Source: CAYZEE01 sp964477485 (GTDB taxonomy: Bacteria > Patescibacteriota > Microgenomatia > Levybacterales > UBA12049). From it: 17,958 nt of DNA. The stretch spans positions 1 to 17,958 of the forward strand of contig CAYZEE010000024.1 of assembly GCA_964477485.1 (NCBI GenBank), read 5' to 3'. Every line of letters begins with the position of its first letter. Position 1 is the stretch's first letter. The translations under genes were made by a program, and so were the position numbers. This document shows positions 6,046-14,228 of the stretch, piece by piece. Under the pieces are notes generated by a model. That model searched no databases and was not told the DNA's origin. It saw only the letters and a program-made list of their open reading frames with translations.

Positions 6046-7911
6046 ATGGCAAACAACAGAAAAAGCACAAAAAAACAAAAAAATCTTAAGGTAAAATTCA
6101 ACCTTTTGTGGAAAAATATTATTTTATATTCTGTGATAATCCTTTTTGCAATTTTTCTTTTTCTCGGAACATCCACGCCCATTGAACAGACTAAAACGAT
6201 TCCGTTATCTCAAGTAATAAATGACGTAAAAAACGGCAAAGTCTCAGAAATTGTCGTTCTAGACAATAAGCTTACCTTAACAGAGAAAAAAGAGACGGTT
6301 CAGGCTTATAAAGAAACATCCACCAGCGTTTATCAAATTTTTAAGGATGCAGGTGTTTCTCTTGATAAAACGAAGGTTAATGTGAAGGATGAGAGCGGAC
6401 TTACCAATTGGATAAATATTCTATCAACAGTTTTGCCCATTGTTCTTATGGTTGCATTCTTTTACTTTATTTTTCGTCAGGCAAGAGGAGCACAGGAAAA
6501 CATTTTCTCCTTTGGTCAGTCAAGGGCAAAGCTTTTTAGCAAGGATACTCCAAGAATTAGTTTTTCAGACGTCGCAGGGGTTGATGAGGCAAAGCAGGAG
6601 TTGACAGAAATTGTGGACTTTCTAAAAAACCCGGAAAAATACAAGGTAATGGGAGCCAGAACGCCGAAAGGAGTTCTTATGGTAGGCCCAAGCGGTACAG
6701 GAAAAACACTACTCGCACGTGCTACAGCAGGGGAGGCAAACGTGCCATTCTTCTCAATGGCAGGCAGTGAATTTATGGAAATGCTTGTAGGAGTTGGTGC
6801 ATCAAGAGTGCGAGATTTGTTCGGCACGGCCAAAAAAGCACAGCCGGCTATTATTTTCATTGACGAGGTTGATGCGATAGGAAGACAAAGAGGCGTTGGG
6901 ATTATGGGTGGACATGATGAGCGGGAACAGACGCTTAATCAGATTTTAGTTGAAATGGATGGATTTTCTCCAACTGAACAGCTTGTCGTAATTGCAGCAA
7001 CCAATAGACCGGATGTTTTGGATCCTGCTCTTGTCCGGCCGGGAAGATTTGACAGAAGAGTTACTCTGGATATGCCGGATGTAGTTGGAAGAAAAGCAAT
7101 TCTGGCGATCCATGCTAAAGGGAAACCATTTGCGCAAGACGTTGACTGGGACAAAATTGCCAAAAGGACAGTCGGGTTTTCAGGAGCAGATCTTGAAAAC
7201 ATGCTAAATGAGGCGGCAATTCTGGCAGCACGCCTTTCGAAGAAAGCAATTGACATGAAGGACTTGGAAGAAGCCGCAACAAAAGTAAAGCTAGGGCCTG
7301 AAAAAAGAAGACTTCAATCAGAAGATGACAGGAAAATGACTGCCTATCATGAAGCAGGACATGCAATCGTTTCCTGGGAGATGCCGCATATGGATCCGGT
7401 TCACAGAATTTCAATTGTTTCACGAGGATTATCTTTGGGGCACACAATGATGGAGCCAACAGAACATGTGCATGAGACAAAGACAAGACTCTTGGAGCAA
7501 ATTAGCGTGATGCTTGGAGGCCGGGCAGCAGAAAATCTGGTATTTAAAGAAATGACAACCGGAGCATCCGATGATATTGCTAGGGCGACAGAAGTTGCCA
7601 GAACAATGGTGGCTGAATATGGTATGAGCGAATTAGGACCAATTAATTTGGACGGAGAAAGAAAAAGATTTTATGAAGAGAAAAATATTTCAGAGGAAAT
7701 GGCAGGGAAAATCGATGAAGAGGTTAAAAAGATTACAGATGTTGCTTATAAAAGAGCGAGTGCCGTTTTGATAAAACTTAGAAAAAGACTTGACTTGCTC
7801 GCAGAGGAGCTTCTTAAGAAAGAAACGATTGAATCCGAAGAATTCGAAAGGCTCATCGGTCCTAAGAAAACTTTAGGTACAGACCTAGCCCTAGCAACCG
7901 TAAAAGCATAA
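6046..7911 (+). CDS. ftsH: ATP-dependent zinc metalloprotease FtsH
   Basis: Membrane-bound AAA protease of 621 residues that degrades damaged membrane proteins and selected regulators as a hexamer. In order: a lysine-rich cytoplasmic N terminus, TM1 at about 25-41, a roughly 80-residue extracytoplasmic domain, TM2 at about 122-145, then the AAA module with Walker A GPSGTGKT (214-221; Ser where most FtsH have Pro), pore-loop region [18 protein letters not shown], Walker [10 protein letters not shown] (269-277) and the second region of homology ending [19 protein letters not shown]. The peptidase domain has the zinc motif HEAGH (435-439) and a later acidic ligand in [12 protein letters not shown]. 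The C terminus is of normal length. I take ATG 6046 (MANNRKST), giving a short positively charged N terminus; it lies 8 nt after the extended -10. Gene intact, no Shine-Dalgarno; AAGG is near but weak. Confidence 0.96.
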   Translation: MANNRKSTKKQKNLKVKFNLLWKNIILYSVIILFAIFLFLGTSTPIEQTKTIPLSQVINDVKNGKVSEIVVLDNKLTLTEKKETVQAYKETSTSVYQIFKDAGVSLDKTKVNVKDESGLTNWINILSTVLPIVLMVAFFYFIFRQARGAQENIFSFGQSRAKLFSKDTPRISFSDVAGVDEAKQELTEIVDFLKNPEKYKVMGARTPKGVLMVGPSGTGKTLLARATAGEANVPFFSMAGSEFMEMLVGVGASRVRDLFGTAKKAQPAIIFIDEVDAIGRQRGVGIMGGHDEREQTLNQILVEMDGFSPTEQLVVIAATNRPDVLDPALVRPGRFDRRVTLDMPDVVGRKAILAIHAKGKPFAQDVDWDKIAKRTVGFSGADLENMLNEAAILAARLSKKAIDMKDLEEAATKVKLGPEKRRLQSEDDRKMTAYHEAGHAIVSWEMPHMDPVHRISIVSRGLSLGHTMMEPTEHVHETKTRLLEQISVMLGGRAAENLVFKEMTTGASDDIARATEVARTMVAEYGMSELGPINLDGERKRFYEEKNISEEMAGKIDEEVKKITDVAYKRASAVLIKLRKRLDLLAEELLKKETIESEEFERLIGPKKTLGTDLALATVKA

Positions 7912-7937
7912 ATCTCCTTTCGATTCTAAGCAGGTAA

Positions 7938-7946
7938 TGGTAAAAT
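7938..7946 (+). promoter_or_regulatory. extended -10 promoter of the exonuclease gene
   Basis: TGGTAAAAT (hexamer 7941-7946) followed by exactly 6 nt and ATG 7953, so the start codon should be at or next to +1. Confidence 0.62.
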
Positions 7947-7952
7947 AGCTTC

Positions 7953-8888
7953 ATGGATACCTCAACGGAAAAGTTCGTTCTTATTGACGGGAACGCTATT
8001 GTTCACAGAGCTTATCATGTAATGCCCAAACTAACACGTGCAGACGGCACTCCGACCGGAGCGGTACAGGGTTTTTTCTCAATGATTCTTAAAATCATTC
8101 AGGAGCTTAAACCTGCCCATATCGCCATTGCTTTTGACAGCCCTGTCCCAAATTTTCGGAGAGAAATGTTTCCTAAATATCAGGCCCAGCGGCCGATAAT
8201 GGAAAGCGACCTGTCGCCTCAGTTTGGGATAATCCAGAAAATCCTCAAAAAAGCAAAAATTCCTGTTTACGCAGTGGACGGGCTTGAAGCAGATGATATC
8301 ATTGGCACGATTGCTGAGAAAGCCAAAGAGATCGGACATCTTGTTTATATTCTTTCAGGCGACAGAGATTTGCTGCAGCTTGTGAATCACAAGACCAAAG
8401 TCCTGGCGCCGGTGGTAGGTATTACAAAAATGGTGCTTTTTGATGAGGAGAGAGTTAGGCAGAAGTATGGCATAGATAGTTCTCAATTTGTAGAGCTTAA
8501 AGCTCTGATGGGGGATAGTTCTGATAATTATCCGGGTATTTTGGGAATAGGACCTAAAACCGCAGCAAGTCTAATTTCAGAATTTAGATCGGTTGAAAAT
8601 ATTTATAAAAATATTTCAAAAATAAAAGCAAAAAATCCAGGCTTAGCTGAAAAGCTTGAAAATGGAAGAGAGAACGTGAAGCTTGCTCATCAGCTTGCAA
8701 CAATTTTAACTGATGCCCCTTTCAAGTATGATTTTTTAGACTGCGACATGAAAAACTTGGATGTTTCGGGATTTAAAAAAGCCCTTGAAGCTTATGATTT
8801 TAAAACCCTCCCTAAAAGACTTGATGATATTTTTAAGAAAGATGGTACTATCGGTAGAATTTCTAATGACCAGATGAAACTTTTGTAA
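7953..8888 (+). CDS. stand-alone 5'-3' exonuclease (PolA N-terminal domain type)
   Basis: A 311-residue flap endonuclease/5'-3' exonuclease equal to the N-terminal domain of DNA polymerase I, without 3'-5' exonuclease or polymerase domains. It should remove RNA primers and 5' flaps during replication and repair. Catalytic acidic residues are visible in FVLIDGNAIVHRAYH (about 8-22), IAIAFDSP, DGLEADDIIGT, SGDRDLLQL and GDSSDNYPGILGIGPKTA (about 187-204), the last being the helix-hairpin-helix DNA-binding part. The C terminus ends at a true TAA with no further polymerase-like frame downstream, so this is a natural stand-alone form and not a truncation. It begins 41 nt after ftsH behind its own extended -10, without Shine-Dalgarno. 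Intact. Confidence 0.92.
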   Translation: MDTSTEKFVLIDGNAIVHRAYHVMPKLTRADGTPTGAVQGFFSMILKIIQELKPAHIAIAFDSPVPNFRREMFPKYQAQRPIMESDLSPQFGIIQKILKKAKIPVYAVDGLEADDIIGTIAEKAKEIGHLVYILSGDRDLLQLVNHKTKVLAPVVGITKMVLFDEERVRQKYGIDSSQFVELKALMGDSSDNYPGILGIGPKTAASLISEFRSVENIYKNISKIKAKNPGLAEKLENGRENVKLAHQLATILTDAPFKYDFLDCDMKNLDVSGFKKALEAYDFKTLPKRLDDIFKKDGTIGRISNDQMKLL

Positions 8889-8892
8889 AACT

Positions 8893-8927
8893 TTGCAATT
8901 TTTAAATTTTTAGTTTGATTTTTGAAT
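8893..8927. repeat. degenerate heptamer repeat between genes
   Basis: Five consecutive 7-nt units (ttgcaat, ttttaaa, tttttag, tttgatt, tttgaat) fill the gap up to the GT4 start codon. Read on the other strand they are of the ATTCAAA type found as perfect copies inside the GT4 gene. No promoter is seen for GT4, so this repeat sits where one is expected. Confidence 0.55.
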
Positions 8928-8928
8928 T

Positions 8929-10119
8929 ATGAAAGTGGCTCTTGTTCATGATTACATCAAGGAATATGGGGGAGCAGAGAGGATTTTGGAAGCGCTTCAT
9001 GAAATTTATCCTGATGCGCCGGTTTTTACCACTGTTTATTTGCCGGAGTTTCTGGGACCGCATAGAGAAAGATTCAAAAATTGGGACATTAGAACTTCAT
9101 TCCTGCAATATTTTCCATTTAAAGCAAAACTTATCAGCCCTTTTCGTCTAATTGCGCCTTTGGCTTTCAAAAGTTTTGATTTTTCAAAATTTGATGTTGT
9201 AATTGCCTCTGCCACAGGAGCATATAGTCCGAATAATTTAAAATTTAAAATTTCAAATTTAAAATTAAAGAGACCCGTTACCGTGTGTTACTGTCATACG
9301 CCGCCGCGATATCTTTATGGTTATGCGACCGCAAGGGAATGGAGGAAAAATATTATTTTCAGAGTTTTAGGAGAACTCGTCAATCATTTTTTGCGCCTTA
9401 TCGATTTCAAAAGTTCTCAAAATGTAGATTATTTTATAGCAAATTCGGAAAATGTCAGAGAAAGAATTAAAAAATTTTATAAAAAAGATTCAAAAGTAAT
9501 TTACCCGCCGGTTGTAAGCATGAATCAAGAATCAAGAATCAAGAAAAAAAACCATAATTCCAGATTCATAATTCCTAATTCCTATTATCTTGCCGGAGGG
9601 AGGATTGCCAGGCCGAAGCATATAGAGCTTATTGTCGAAACGTTTGTAAAGTTAAATTTACCTCTAAAGGTCTTTGGCAGGGGATTTGCAGGGTATGAAA
9701 AGGAATTCAAAATTCAAAATTCAAAATTCAAAATTGCAAGTAAAAAGTCAAAAGTTGAGTTTCTTGGGGAAGTGGGCGATGAAGAGAAAATTGAGTTTAT
9801 GAGGAATGCAAAAGCTTTTATTTTTGCAGCAGAGGATGAGGATTTTGGAATAACGCCGGTTGAGGCAATGTCAGTTGGCACACCGGTTATTGCATATAAA
9901 TCAGGAGGAGTAGTAGAATCAGTTCTGGAAGACAAAACAGGGATTTTTTTTGATAAACTTTCCGTTGGGAGTCTCTCAGAGGCAATTGAACGATTCAGTA
10001 ATTCAACAATTAAGCCTGAAGACTGCATAAAGCAAGCCCAAAAATTCTCAAAAGAAAGATTCAAAAAAGAGATAAAAGAATTTGTAAATAAAGCCTCAAG
10101 GAAAAGAAGTATAAGTTGA
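8929..10119 (+). CDS. GT4-family glycosyltransferase with repeat-encoded insertions
   Basis: A 396-residue GT-B fold glycosyltransferase, probably acting on a cell-surface polysaccharide or lipid-linked glycan with a nucleotide-sugar donor. The start MKVALVHDYIKEYGGAER has the glycine-rich acceptor-side loop (GGAER), followed by VCYCHTPPRYLYG, a motif common in GT4 mannosyltransferase-like enzymes. The C-terminal donor domain begins at YYLAGGRIARPKH and carries EDFGITPVEAMSVGTPVIAYKSGG, the EX7E retaining-enzyme motif. Three stretches look foreign: residues about 104-113 (NLKFKISNLK), about 198-219 (MNQESRIKKKNHNSRF...) and about 259-270 (EFKIQNSKFKIA); at DNA level they are heptamer repeats and they fall in likely surface loops. 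The frame stays open through all three. It ends with TGA. No Shine-Dalgarno or clear promoter. Sugar specificity cannot be told. Confidence 0.88.
   Translation: MKVALVHDYIKEYGGAERILEALHEIYPDAPVFTTVYLPEFLGPHRERFKNWDIRTSFLQYFPFKAKLISPFRLIAPLAFKSFDFSKFDVVIASATGAYSPNNLKFKISNLKLKRPVTVCYCHTPPRYLYGYATAREWRKNIIFRVLGELVNHFLRLIDFKSSQNVDYFIANSENVRERIKKFYKKDSKVIYPPVVSMNQESRIKKKNHNSRFIIPNSYYLAGGRIARPKHIELIVETFVKLNLPLKVFGRGFAGYEKEFKIQNSKFKIASKKSKVEFLGEVGDEEKIEFMRNAKAFIFAAEDEDFGITPVEAMSVGTPVIAYKSGGVVESVLEDKTGIFFDKLSVGSLSEAIERFSNSTIKPEDCIKQAQKFSKERFKKEIKEFVNKASRKRSIS
9238..9265. repeat. heptamer repeat in GT4 coding sequence, site 1
   Basis: Four units of TTMAAAT: ttaaaat, ttaaaat, ttcaaat, ttaaaat. It encodes the lysine-rich segment LKFKISNLK and is the same unit, rotated, as site 3. 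Confidence 0.7.
9522..9581. repeat. heptamer repeats in GT4 coding sequence, site 2
   Basis: Three perfect copies of GAATCAA (9522-9542), an A-rich joint, then four units with pattern NNNATTC (ataattc, cagattc, ataattc, ctaattc; 9554-9581). It encodes a polar insertion between the two domains of the glycosyltransferase. Confidence 0.72.
9705..9736. repeat. heptamer repeat in GT4 coding sequence, site 3
   Basis: Four perfect tandem copies of ATTCAAA (9705-9732) followed by ATTGCAA, the same end unit as in the repeat before the gene (8893-8927, other strand). It encodes EFKIQNSKFKIA. Confidence 0.8.
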
Positions 10120-10121
10120 TA

Positions 10122-10150
10122 TTGCATGTCTATGTATGACACTGTATAAT
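10122..10150 (+). promoter_or_regulatory. strong promoter with no obvious CDS of its own
   Basis: -35 TTGCAT (10122-10127), exact 17-nt spacer, perfect -10 TATAAT (10145-10150). Transcription would start near 10157, 93 nt before the next CDS. The segment around its -10 resembles the segment at 10235-10258 (see findings). Confidence 0.65.
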
Positions 10151-10216
10151 AGTCTTTGTGGAAAAGACTTAATGCTCTGGTTTTGTGCCGGCCTCACAGT
10201 TGGAAAAAACAAATAG
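10151..10216 (+). ncRNA. possible short RNA or leader with 14-codon reading frame
   Basis: The predicted transcript from the promoter at 10122-10150 starts within a 7-bp hairpin, AGTCTTT (10151-10157), loop GTGGA, AAAGACT (10163-10169). Immediately after is a tiny open frame, ATG 10172 to TAG 10214-10216, encoding MLWFCAGLTVGKNK, hydrophobic in its first half. No terminator is seen before the membrane protein gene at 10250, so this may simply be the 5' leader of that gene. Function unknown; RNA gene, leader peptide and chance are all possible. Confidence 0.25.
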
Positions 10217-10236
10217 GAAAATAACCACAAATAGTG

Positions 10237-10242
10237 TAAAAT
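10237..10242 (+). promoter_or_regulatory. -10 element before the membrane protein gene
   Basis: TAAAAT, preceded directly by TG, 7 nt before the GTG start at 10250. There is no good -35 element. Spacing fits a leaderless start. Confidence 0.45.
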
Positions 10243-10249
10243 AGTCTAA

Positions 10250-10825
10250 GTGAGGAAAATTTTCATTGATGCTCTCAAAGTCCTATCAACCAGACACCAC
10301 ATGCTTATAGGCTTTTTGACTTTTCTCTTTGGTTTTGGAATTCCGGCTGTTTTTAACATTTTCTTAATTTTGATTAAATCTCCATTAGTTACGCATTTTC
10401 GAAGCTCGCTTAATTTTGTATCTTCAATTCTGGGAGACGGTATTGTTCTTCCGATCGTTAACATGCTTATTGCATCTTTTTTGATTAAACATAGAGGCTT
10501 AATAAAGCGCGTATATGTTAACATTGCTCTACTTTCCGGTTTTCTCATTACTTTTTATTTTTATTTTGTCCAGGCGACACAAGGGCTTGTGAACTGGTCA
10601 ATGCCACGTCCATGGGACTGGAATATTCTCGGTTTATATCACGGACTTTATATGTTTTCGGTCGCAAGTCTAATTTCTCTTTTTTATCTTGTTTTTATCA
10701 TTTATGCTTTTAAATATAAAAAGATTGTGGTGGCGCCTTTTTGGGTCACAGGAGGAATAATATTATTTTTTATCCTTCTTCGCCTGGATTATGTAACCGT
10801 AAATCTTTCCTCAATTTTACCCTAA
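10250..10825 (+). CDS. polytopic membrane protein of unknown function
   Basis: A 191-residue integral membrane protein with GTG start (GTG AGG AAA). I see about five membrane segments: residues 18-42, 62-79, 88-108, 125-154 and 159-178. A short positively charged N terminus (MRKIF) and RHH at 15-17 suggest the N terminus is inside. Between TM3 and TM4 lies an aromatic, proline-containing loop NWSMPRPWDWNILGLYHGLY that is the most distinctive part and could hold functional residues (W, D, H). No known family comes to mind. The start is chosen because GTG 10250 lies 7 nt after a -10 element and no other start gives the full first helix. It is followed after 5 nt by the MFS gene, so the two are likely cotranscribed. 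Confidence 0.72.
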   Translation: MRKIFIDALKVLSTRHHMLIGFLTFLFGFGIPAVFNIFLILIKSPLVTHFRSSLNFVSSILGDGIVLPIVNMLIASFLIKHRGLIKRVYVNIALLSGFLITFYFYFVQATQGLVNWSMPRPWDWNILGLYHGLYMFSVASLISLFYLVFIIYAFKYKKIVVAPFWVTGGIILFFILLRLDYVTVNLSSILP

Positions 10826-10830
10826 AATAT

Positions 10831-12078
10831 ATGCCTAAAATTCTTAAAAACTCTCAATTTTTAAAGCTTTGGGGAAATCAGGTGCTTCTTCAGGTGGCTT
10901 TTAATATGAGTAATTTTACAGCACTTCTCATTTTGGCCGATAGAACTAATTCTCCTTTTGTCCAAGCGCAGTTTTATACTGCTTTGACTCTTCCTGCTAT
11001 ACTTTTTGGTTTAATTGCAGGACCTTTGGTTGACATGGCAGAGAGGAAAAAGCTTATGCTTACAACAGATTTTCTTTTGGCTGTTTTATTTTTCTGTTAT
11101 ATCTTTGTGGATGGAAAAGTTTTTTCCATATTTCTTATTGCGTTTCTTACATCAAGCGTCGCCCGGTTCTTTATCCCTGCTGAAGCCGCTACAATTCCCC
11201 TGATTGTCGATAGAAAAACTTTAGATCATGCTAACACTTTCTTTCTTTTTACATTGATGGGATCGGTTATTTTAGGGTATGCAATTGCAGGACCTATAAT
11301 TCAGCTTTTCGGAGGACTTAGGACAAGCGGTGAGAATGTGCCATTTTTCTTAAGCAGCATATTTCTTATTGTTGGCTTTTTTCTGCGGCTTACTCTTAAA
11401 AAAATCGAAGCACCAAAACCTGAAGTTTCGGAAGATTCGTTGGTGGGGAAGACATTTATTCTTTTCTGGCAGACTGTTAAAGAGGTACGAATTAACAGAA
11501 AAGTTTCGCTTACTCTTGGTTTGTTAGTTTTTGTAGAACTTATGGTAGGAATGTTAAGCGTTGCCTTTCTTGAATACGTAAGGCGGTATTTACAACTTCC
11601 GCTTACTTCTGTGAGTTATATCTTGATAGGGCCATTAGTCTTGGGTCTTCTCATCGGAGTCGCACTTCTTTCGAAGATAGAGAAAAAGTATGGGGCAGGA
11701 AGGTCAATTTTTGCCTCGCTTTTTTTAAGTGGCGGTCTTCTTTTTATACTGGGGCTTTTGCCTGCAATTTTCGGCCAATCTTCATTCGGGGTAACTTTTA
11801 TACGGGGAATGGCTGTAATTTGCGCTTTTGCAATAGGATTTTTTATGGTTATGATTGCTGTTCAGTCAAGGACCATCCTTCAGACAAGCGTAAAAGCAGA
11901 AATGCATGGGAGGATTTTCTCATTTCTGGATATAATGATAGCTTTCGTGACGCCTATTCCTGTTCTTACTCTCGGATTTTTGGCAGATAAAGTAAGCCTT
12001 CTTGCCACCCTTGCTTTTTTGGGAATTATTATAATATTATTGACATATCTTAGCAGGAGAGCTGTTTTAAAAGGATAA
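10831..12078 (+). CDS. MFS transporter
   Basis: Inner-membrane major facilitator of 415 residues, most like the EntS/MFS_3 exporter branch; it probably exports a small molecule by proton antiport, substrate unknown. It begins MPKILKNSQFLKLWGNQVLLQVAFNMSNF, a typical first helix of that branch, then has PAILFGLIAGPLVDMAERKKLML (the loop 2-3 motif G-x3-D-x2-xRK), and a series of hydrophobic stretches giving about 12 helices with a polar central loop at about residues 187-215 (KKIEAPKPEVSEDS). An alternative in-frame ATG at 10741 would add 30 residues that overlap the preceding gene and look like out-of-frame sequence, so I prefer ATG 10831. It begins 5 nt after the membrane protein and ends 2 nt before mutM. 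Confidence 0.88.
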   Translation: MPKILKNSQFLKLWGNQVLLQVAFNMSNFTALLILADRTNSPFVQAQFYTALTLPAILFGLIAGPLVDMAERKKLMLTTDFLLAVLFFCYIFVDGKVFSIFLIAFLTSSVARFFIPAEAATIPLIVDRKTLDHANTFFLFTLMGSVILGYAIAGPIIQLFGGLRTSGENVPFFLSSIFLIVGFFLRLTLKKIEAPKPEVSEDSLVGKTFILFWQTVKEVRINRKVSLTLGLLVFVELMVGMLSVAFLEYVRRYLQLPLTSVSYILIGPLVLGLLIGVALLSKIEKKYGAGRSIFASLFLSGGLLFILGLLPAIFGQSSFGVTFIRGMAVICAFAIGFFMVMIAVQSRTILQTSVKAEMHGRIFSFLDIMIAFVTPIPVLTLGFLADKVSLLATLAFLGIIIILLTYLSRRAVLKG

Positions 12079-12080
12079 AT

Positions 12081-12950
12081 ATGCCGGAACTGCCGGAAGT
12101 TGAAACCATTAGATTAGGACTGCAAAAATATCTTACCGGGCATAAAATTGAGAGGGTAGAGATGCGATTGGCAAAAATTTTCCAGGGGAATCCCAAAGAT
12201 GTCGAAGGGGCAAAGATTATCGGAGTCAGAAGATTTGGGAAGGGCCTAGTCATAGATCTAGATAATAAACATTCTATCGCAATTCATATAAAACTGACAG
12301 GACAGCTAATTTACAGAGATACAAGAATATCAGAAATATCAAATGTATCAAAAGACAGAATTGGCGGAGAATTGCCGAATAAATGGACACATGTCATATT
12401 TAAGCTCGATAAGAACTCCTTTTTATACTACAATGATATTCGGCAGTTTGGGTGGATTAAAATAGTTGAAAGTGGAAAATTAAAAGATTTAAGCTTTTTT
12501 AAAGAGTTAGGACCAGAGCCCCCGGTTGCTACATCAATAGGCAATGAATCCCTAACCCCGGAGTTGTTTACGAAGATAATTAAGTCCTCAAATACAGCGA
12601 TTAAACCTCTTCTCATGGACCAGAAAAAAATTGGAGGGGTGGGGAATATCTATGCTAACGATGCTCTTTTTGATGCCGGAATTGATCCCGGAAGGCGGGC
12701 AAAAACCTTATCAGACGAAGAAATAAAGAATCTCTATGGCTCAATTTTAAAAGTTTTAAAACTTGGGCTTGCCGAAGGCGGCGCAACAGAGATAAATTTT
12801 GTTAATGTGTTGGGACAAGAAGGAGGATATCAAAATCATTTTCTGGTTTATGGAAGAGAAAGGGAAAAATGTAAAAGGTGCGGGTCGATTATTAAGAAAA
12901 TCCGGATAGGAGGCCGCGGAACATACTTTTGCCCAAACTGCCAGAAATAA
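12081..12950 (+). CDS. mutM: formamidopyrimidine-DNA glycosylase (Fpg)
   Basis: Bifunctional base-excision repair enzyme of 289 residues that removes oxidised purines (8-oxoG, FaPy) and nicks the abasic site. The processed N terminus is PELPEVET, with the catalytic Pro2 and Glu3. The conserved lysine of the IHIKLTGQL strand follows, then NDIRQFGW, the signature MDQKKIGGVGNIYANDALF, and a C-terminal zinc finger with C264-X2-C267-X16-C284-X2-C287 ending CPNCQK. All catalytic elements are present and length is normal. It starts 2 nt after the MFS stop, and unlike the other genes has a Shine-Dalgarno-like AAAAGGA at about 12068-12074, fitting its internal operon position. Confidence 0.95.
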   Translation: MPELPEVETIRLGLQKYLTGHKIERVEMRLAKIFQGNPKDVEGAKIIGVRRFGKGLVIDLDNKHSIAIHIKLTGQLIYRDTRISEISNVSKDRIGGELPNKWTHVIFKLDKNSFLYYNDIRQFGWIKIVESGKLKDLSFFKELGPEPPVATSIGNESLTPELFTKIIKSSNTAIKPLLMDQKKIGGVGNIYANDALFDAGIDPGRRAKTLSDEEIKNLYGSILKVLKLGLAEGGATEINFVNVLGQEGGYQNHFLVYGREREKCKRCGSIIKKIRIGGRGTYFCPNCQK

Positions 12951-12983
12951 CCCTGCCCTAACTTGTATCAAATATAGCTAATC

Positions 12984-12992
12984 TGATATAAT
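12984..12992 (+). promoter_or_regulatory. extended -10 promoter of the radical SAM gene
   Basis: TGATATAAT (hexamer 12987-12992), identical to the murL element, with the ATG 10 nt further on. It opens the accessory cluster. Confidence 0.68.
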
Positions 12993-13002
12993 CCGCCTTA
13001 CT

Positions 13003-14225
13003 ATGGGAGAAGTAGAACAATTCCTAGGAAGAACAGTTAGGGATAATAGTTTTTCAGAAGGAGCAAGAAGAAAAGAAAAATTAGATTTTTCAAACCCCGG
13101 CCACATAAAACTTTCGGCTCTTTCCAGAGGAATTAATATTGGAGACGGTTCTATTTTATCTTCTCGTCAATTTGCAGAAAACCAATTCCCTTACGGTTAT
13201 AGCAGTAATCTGGTACGGCAAATAAGAACTATACCTGGAGAATTTGTTCTCCCTCAGGATGTATACGTTGGTATGAATTTAAGAGAAACAAGTCCGTGGG
13301 GATTTACCGTTCAGGAAGGGAGACCTTATTTGACTTACGAAGGCAAAACAGTATCTTCAGTAGATTTTGTTCCAAGACCAGAATATTATGGAACAGAGCT
13401 GTCAAACGGTCAGTTAGCCGAACAAGTGGGGCCACTATATGGAAGCAGATACACACTCTCTTATTTTTTAAGAGGAGGATGTTATTATTTTGCCGTAGAT
13501 AAAGCGTGTAAATTTTGTTCCTTAAATCCTACCAGAAAAGATCTCGGATTAAAAATCAAGCTTATGTGAAGCCCGAAATTGCTAGAGAGGTAGCTCAGCT
13601 TGCTTTTCTTTCGCCTTCGGGAGGGGACATCAGATATGTTAATTATTGTTCGGGAAATGATAGGGATAATGATCGAGGAGTACAACACTTTATTGATGTA
13701 GTTAGAGCGGTTAGTCAAATTAGCCCAGACGATGTTAGACATCATGTAATTACAATGCCCCCCGATACTTTGTCTCTTTTAGGGGACTTAAAACAAGCGG
13801 GTGCAGGGACGGTAAATTTTGCAATAGAAGTATTTGATCCTGAGCTTTTCGCTGAAGTCTGTAGCGGAAAAGACAGCCTATATGGGAGAGATAAGTTCTT
13901 TGATGCAATACGGGAGGGAGTAAAAGTTTTTGGTGTGGGTAAAACTTTTTATAATTTTGTAGGAGGTATGGAACCAGTAGAAAGCGTAATAGAGGGACTT
14001 GAGACATTTGCACGTATGGGAGCTGCACCATCTGAAAATGTTTTTCATCCAGATCCTCAATCTGCCTTTGCTGATAGAACATCTCCTTCTGAGGCGTATC
14101 TGATGGAAATGGCGAAAGCTCAAAGTGCAATATATAAAAGGTATCCAGAATTTACAACTATTTATCCTGTTGGCAGTTCAAGAAATTCGCTTGATACGGA
14201 AATTCATAGAGGTTTCTTCAACTAA
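13003..14225 (+). pseudogene. radical SAM protein, split by a -1 frameshift
   Basis: Two frames together make one protein of about 407 residues. Frame 1 (13003-13569) gives residues 1-188 and holds the iron-sulfur motif in GGCYYFAVDKACKFCSLNP: C160-X8-C169-X2-C172. Its core then continues in the -1 frame (from about 13551 to 14225) with AYVKPEIAREVAQLAFLSPSGGDIRYVNYCSG, the next TIM-barrel strands, and FAIEVFDPELFAEVCSGKD and VFGVGKTFYNFVGGMEP. Adding one base to the A5 run at 13551-13555 joins them as LGLKNQAYVKPEIA. The enzyme would cleave S-adenosylmethionine to start a radical reaction; the spacing CX8CX2C differs from the usual CX3CX2C, so I cannot name the reaction. The long N-terminal domain (1-150) is of no family I know. 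Start chosen from the promoter at 12984-12992. A pseudogene, an assembly error or slippage could explain the split. Confidence 0.75.
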
Positions 14226-14228
14226 ATT

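Noticed and set aside
6516..7486. Several long minus-strand reading frames within ftsH
   Set aside because: They are antisense shadows of a highly conserved gene and lack promoters and recognisable motifs.
9522..9736. CRISPR-like array
   Set aside because: Units are 7 nt, tandem and without spacers, and lie within an open reading frame.
10741..10830. N-terminal extension of the MFS transporter
   Set aside because: The added 30 residues overlap the preceding membrane protein in another frame; ATG 10831 gives the normal first helix.
13549..13569. Classical programmed -1 frameshift in the radical SAM gene
   Set aside because: No X XXY YYZ heptamer in the zero frame and no obvious downstream stimulatory hairpin; simple A-run slippage or a base error is more likely, though not excluded.
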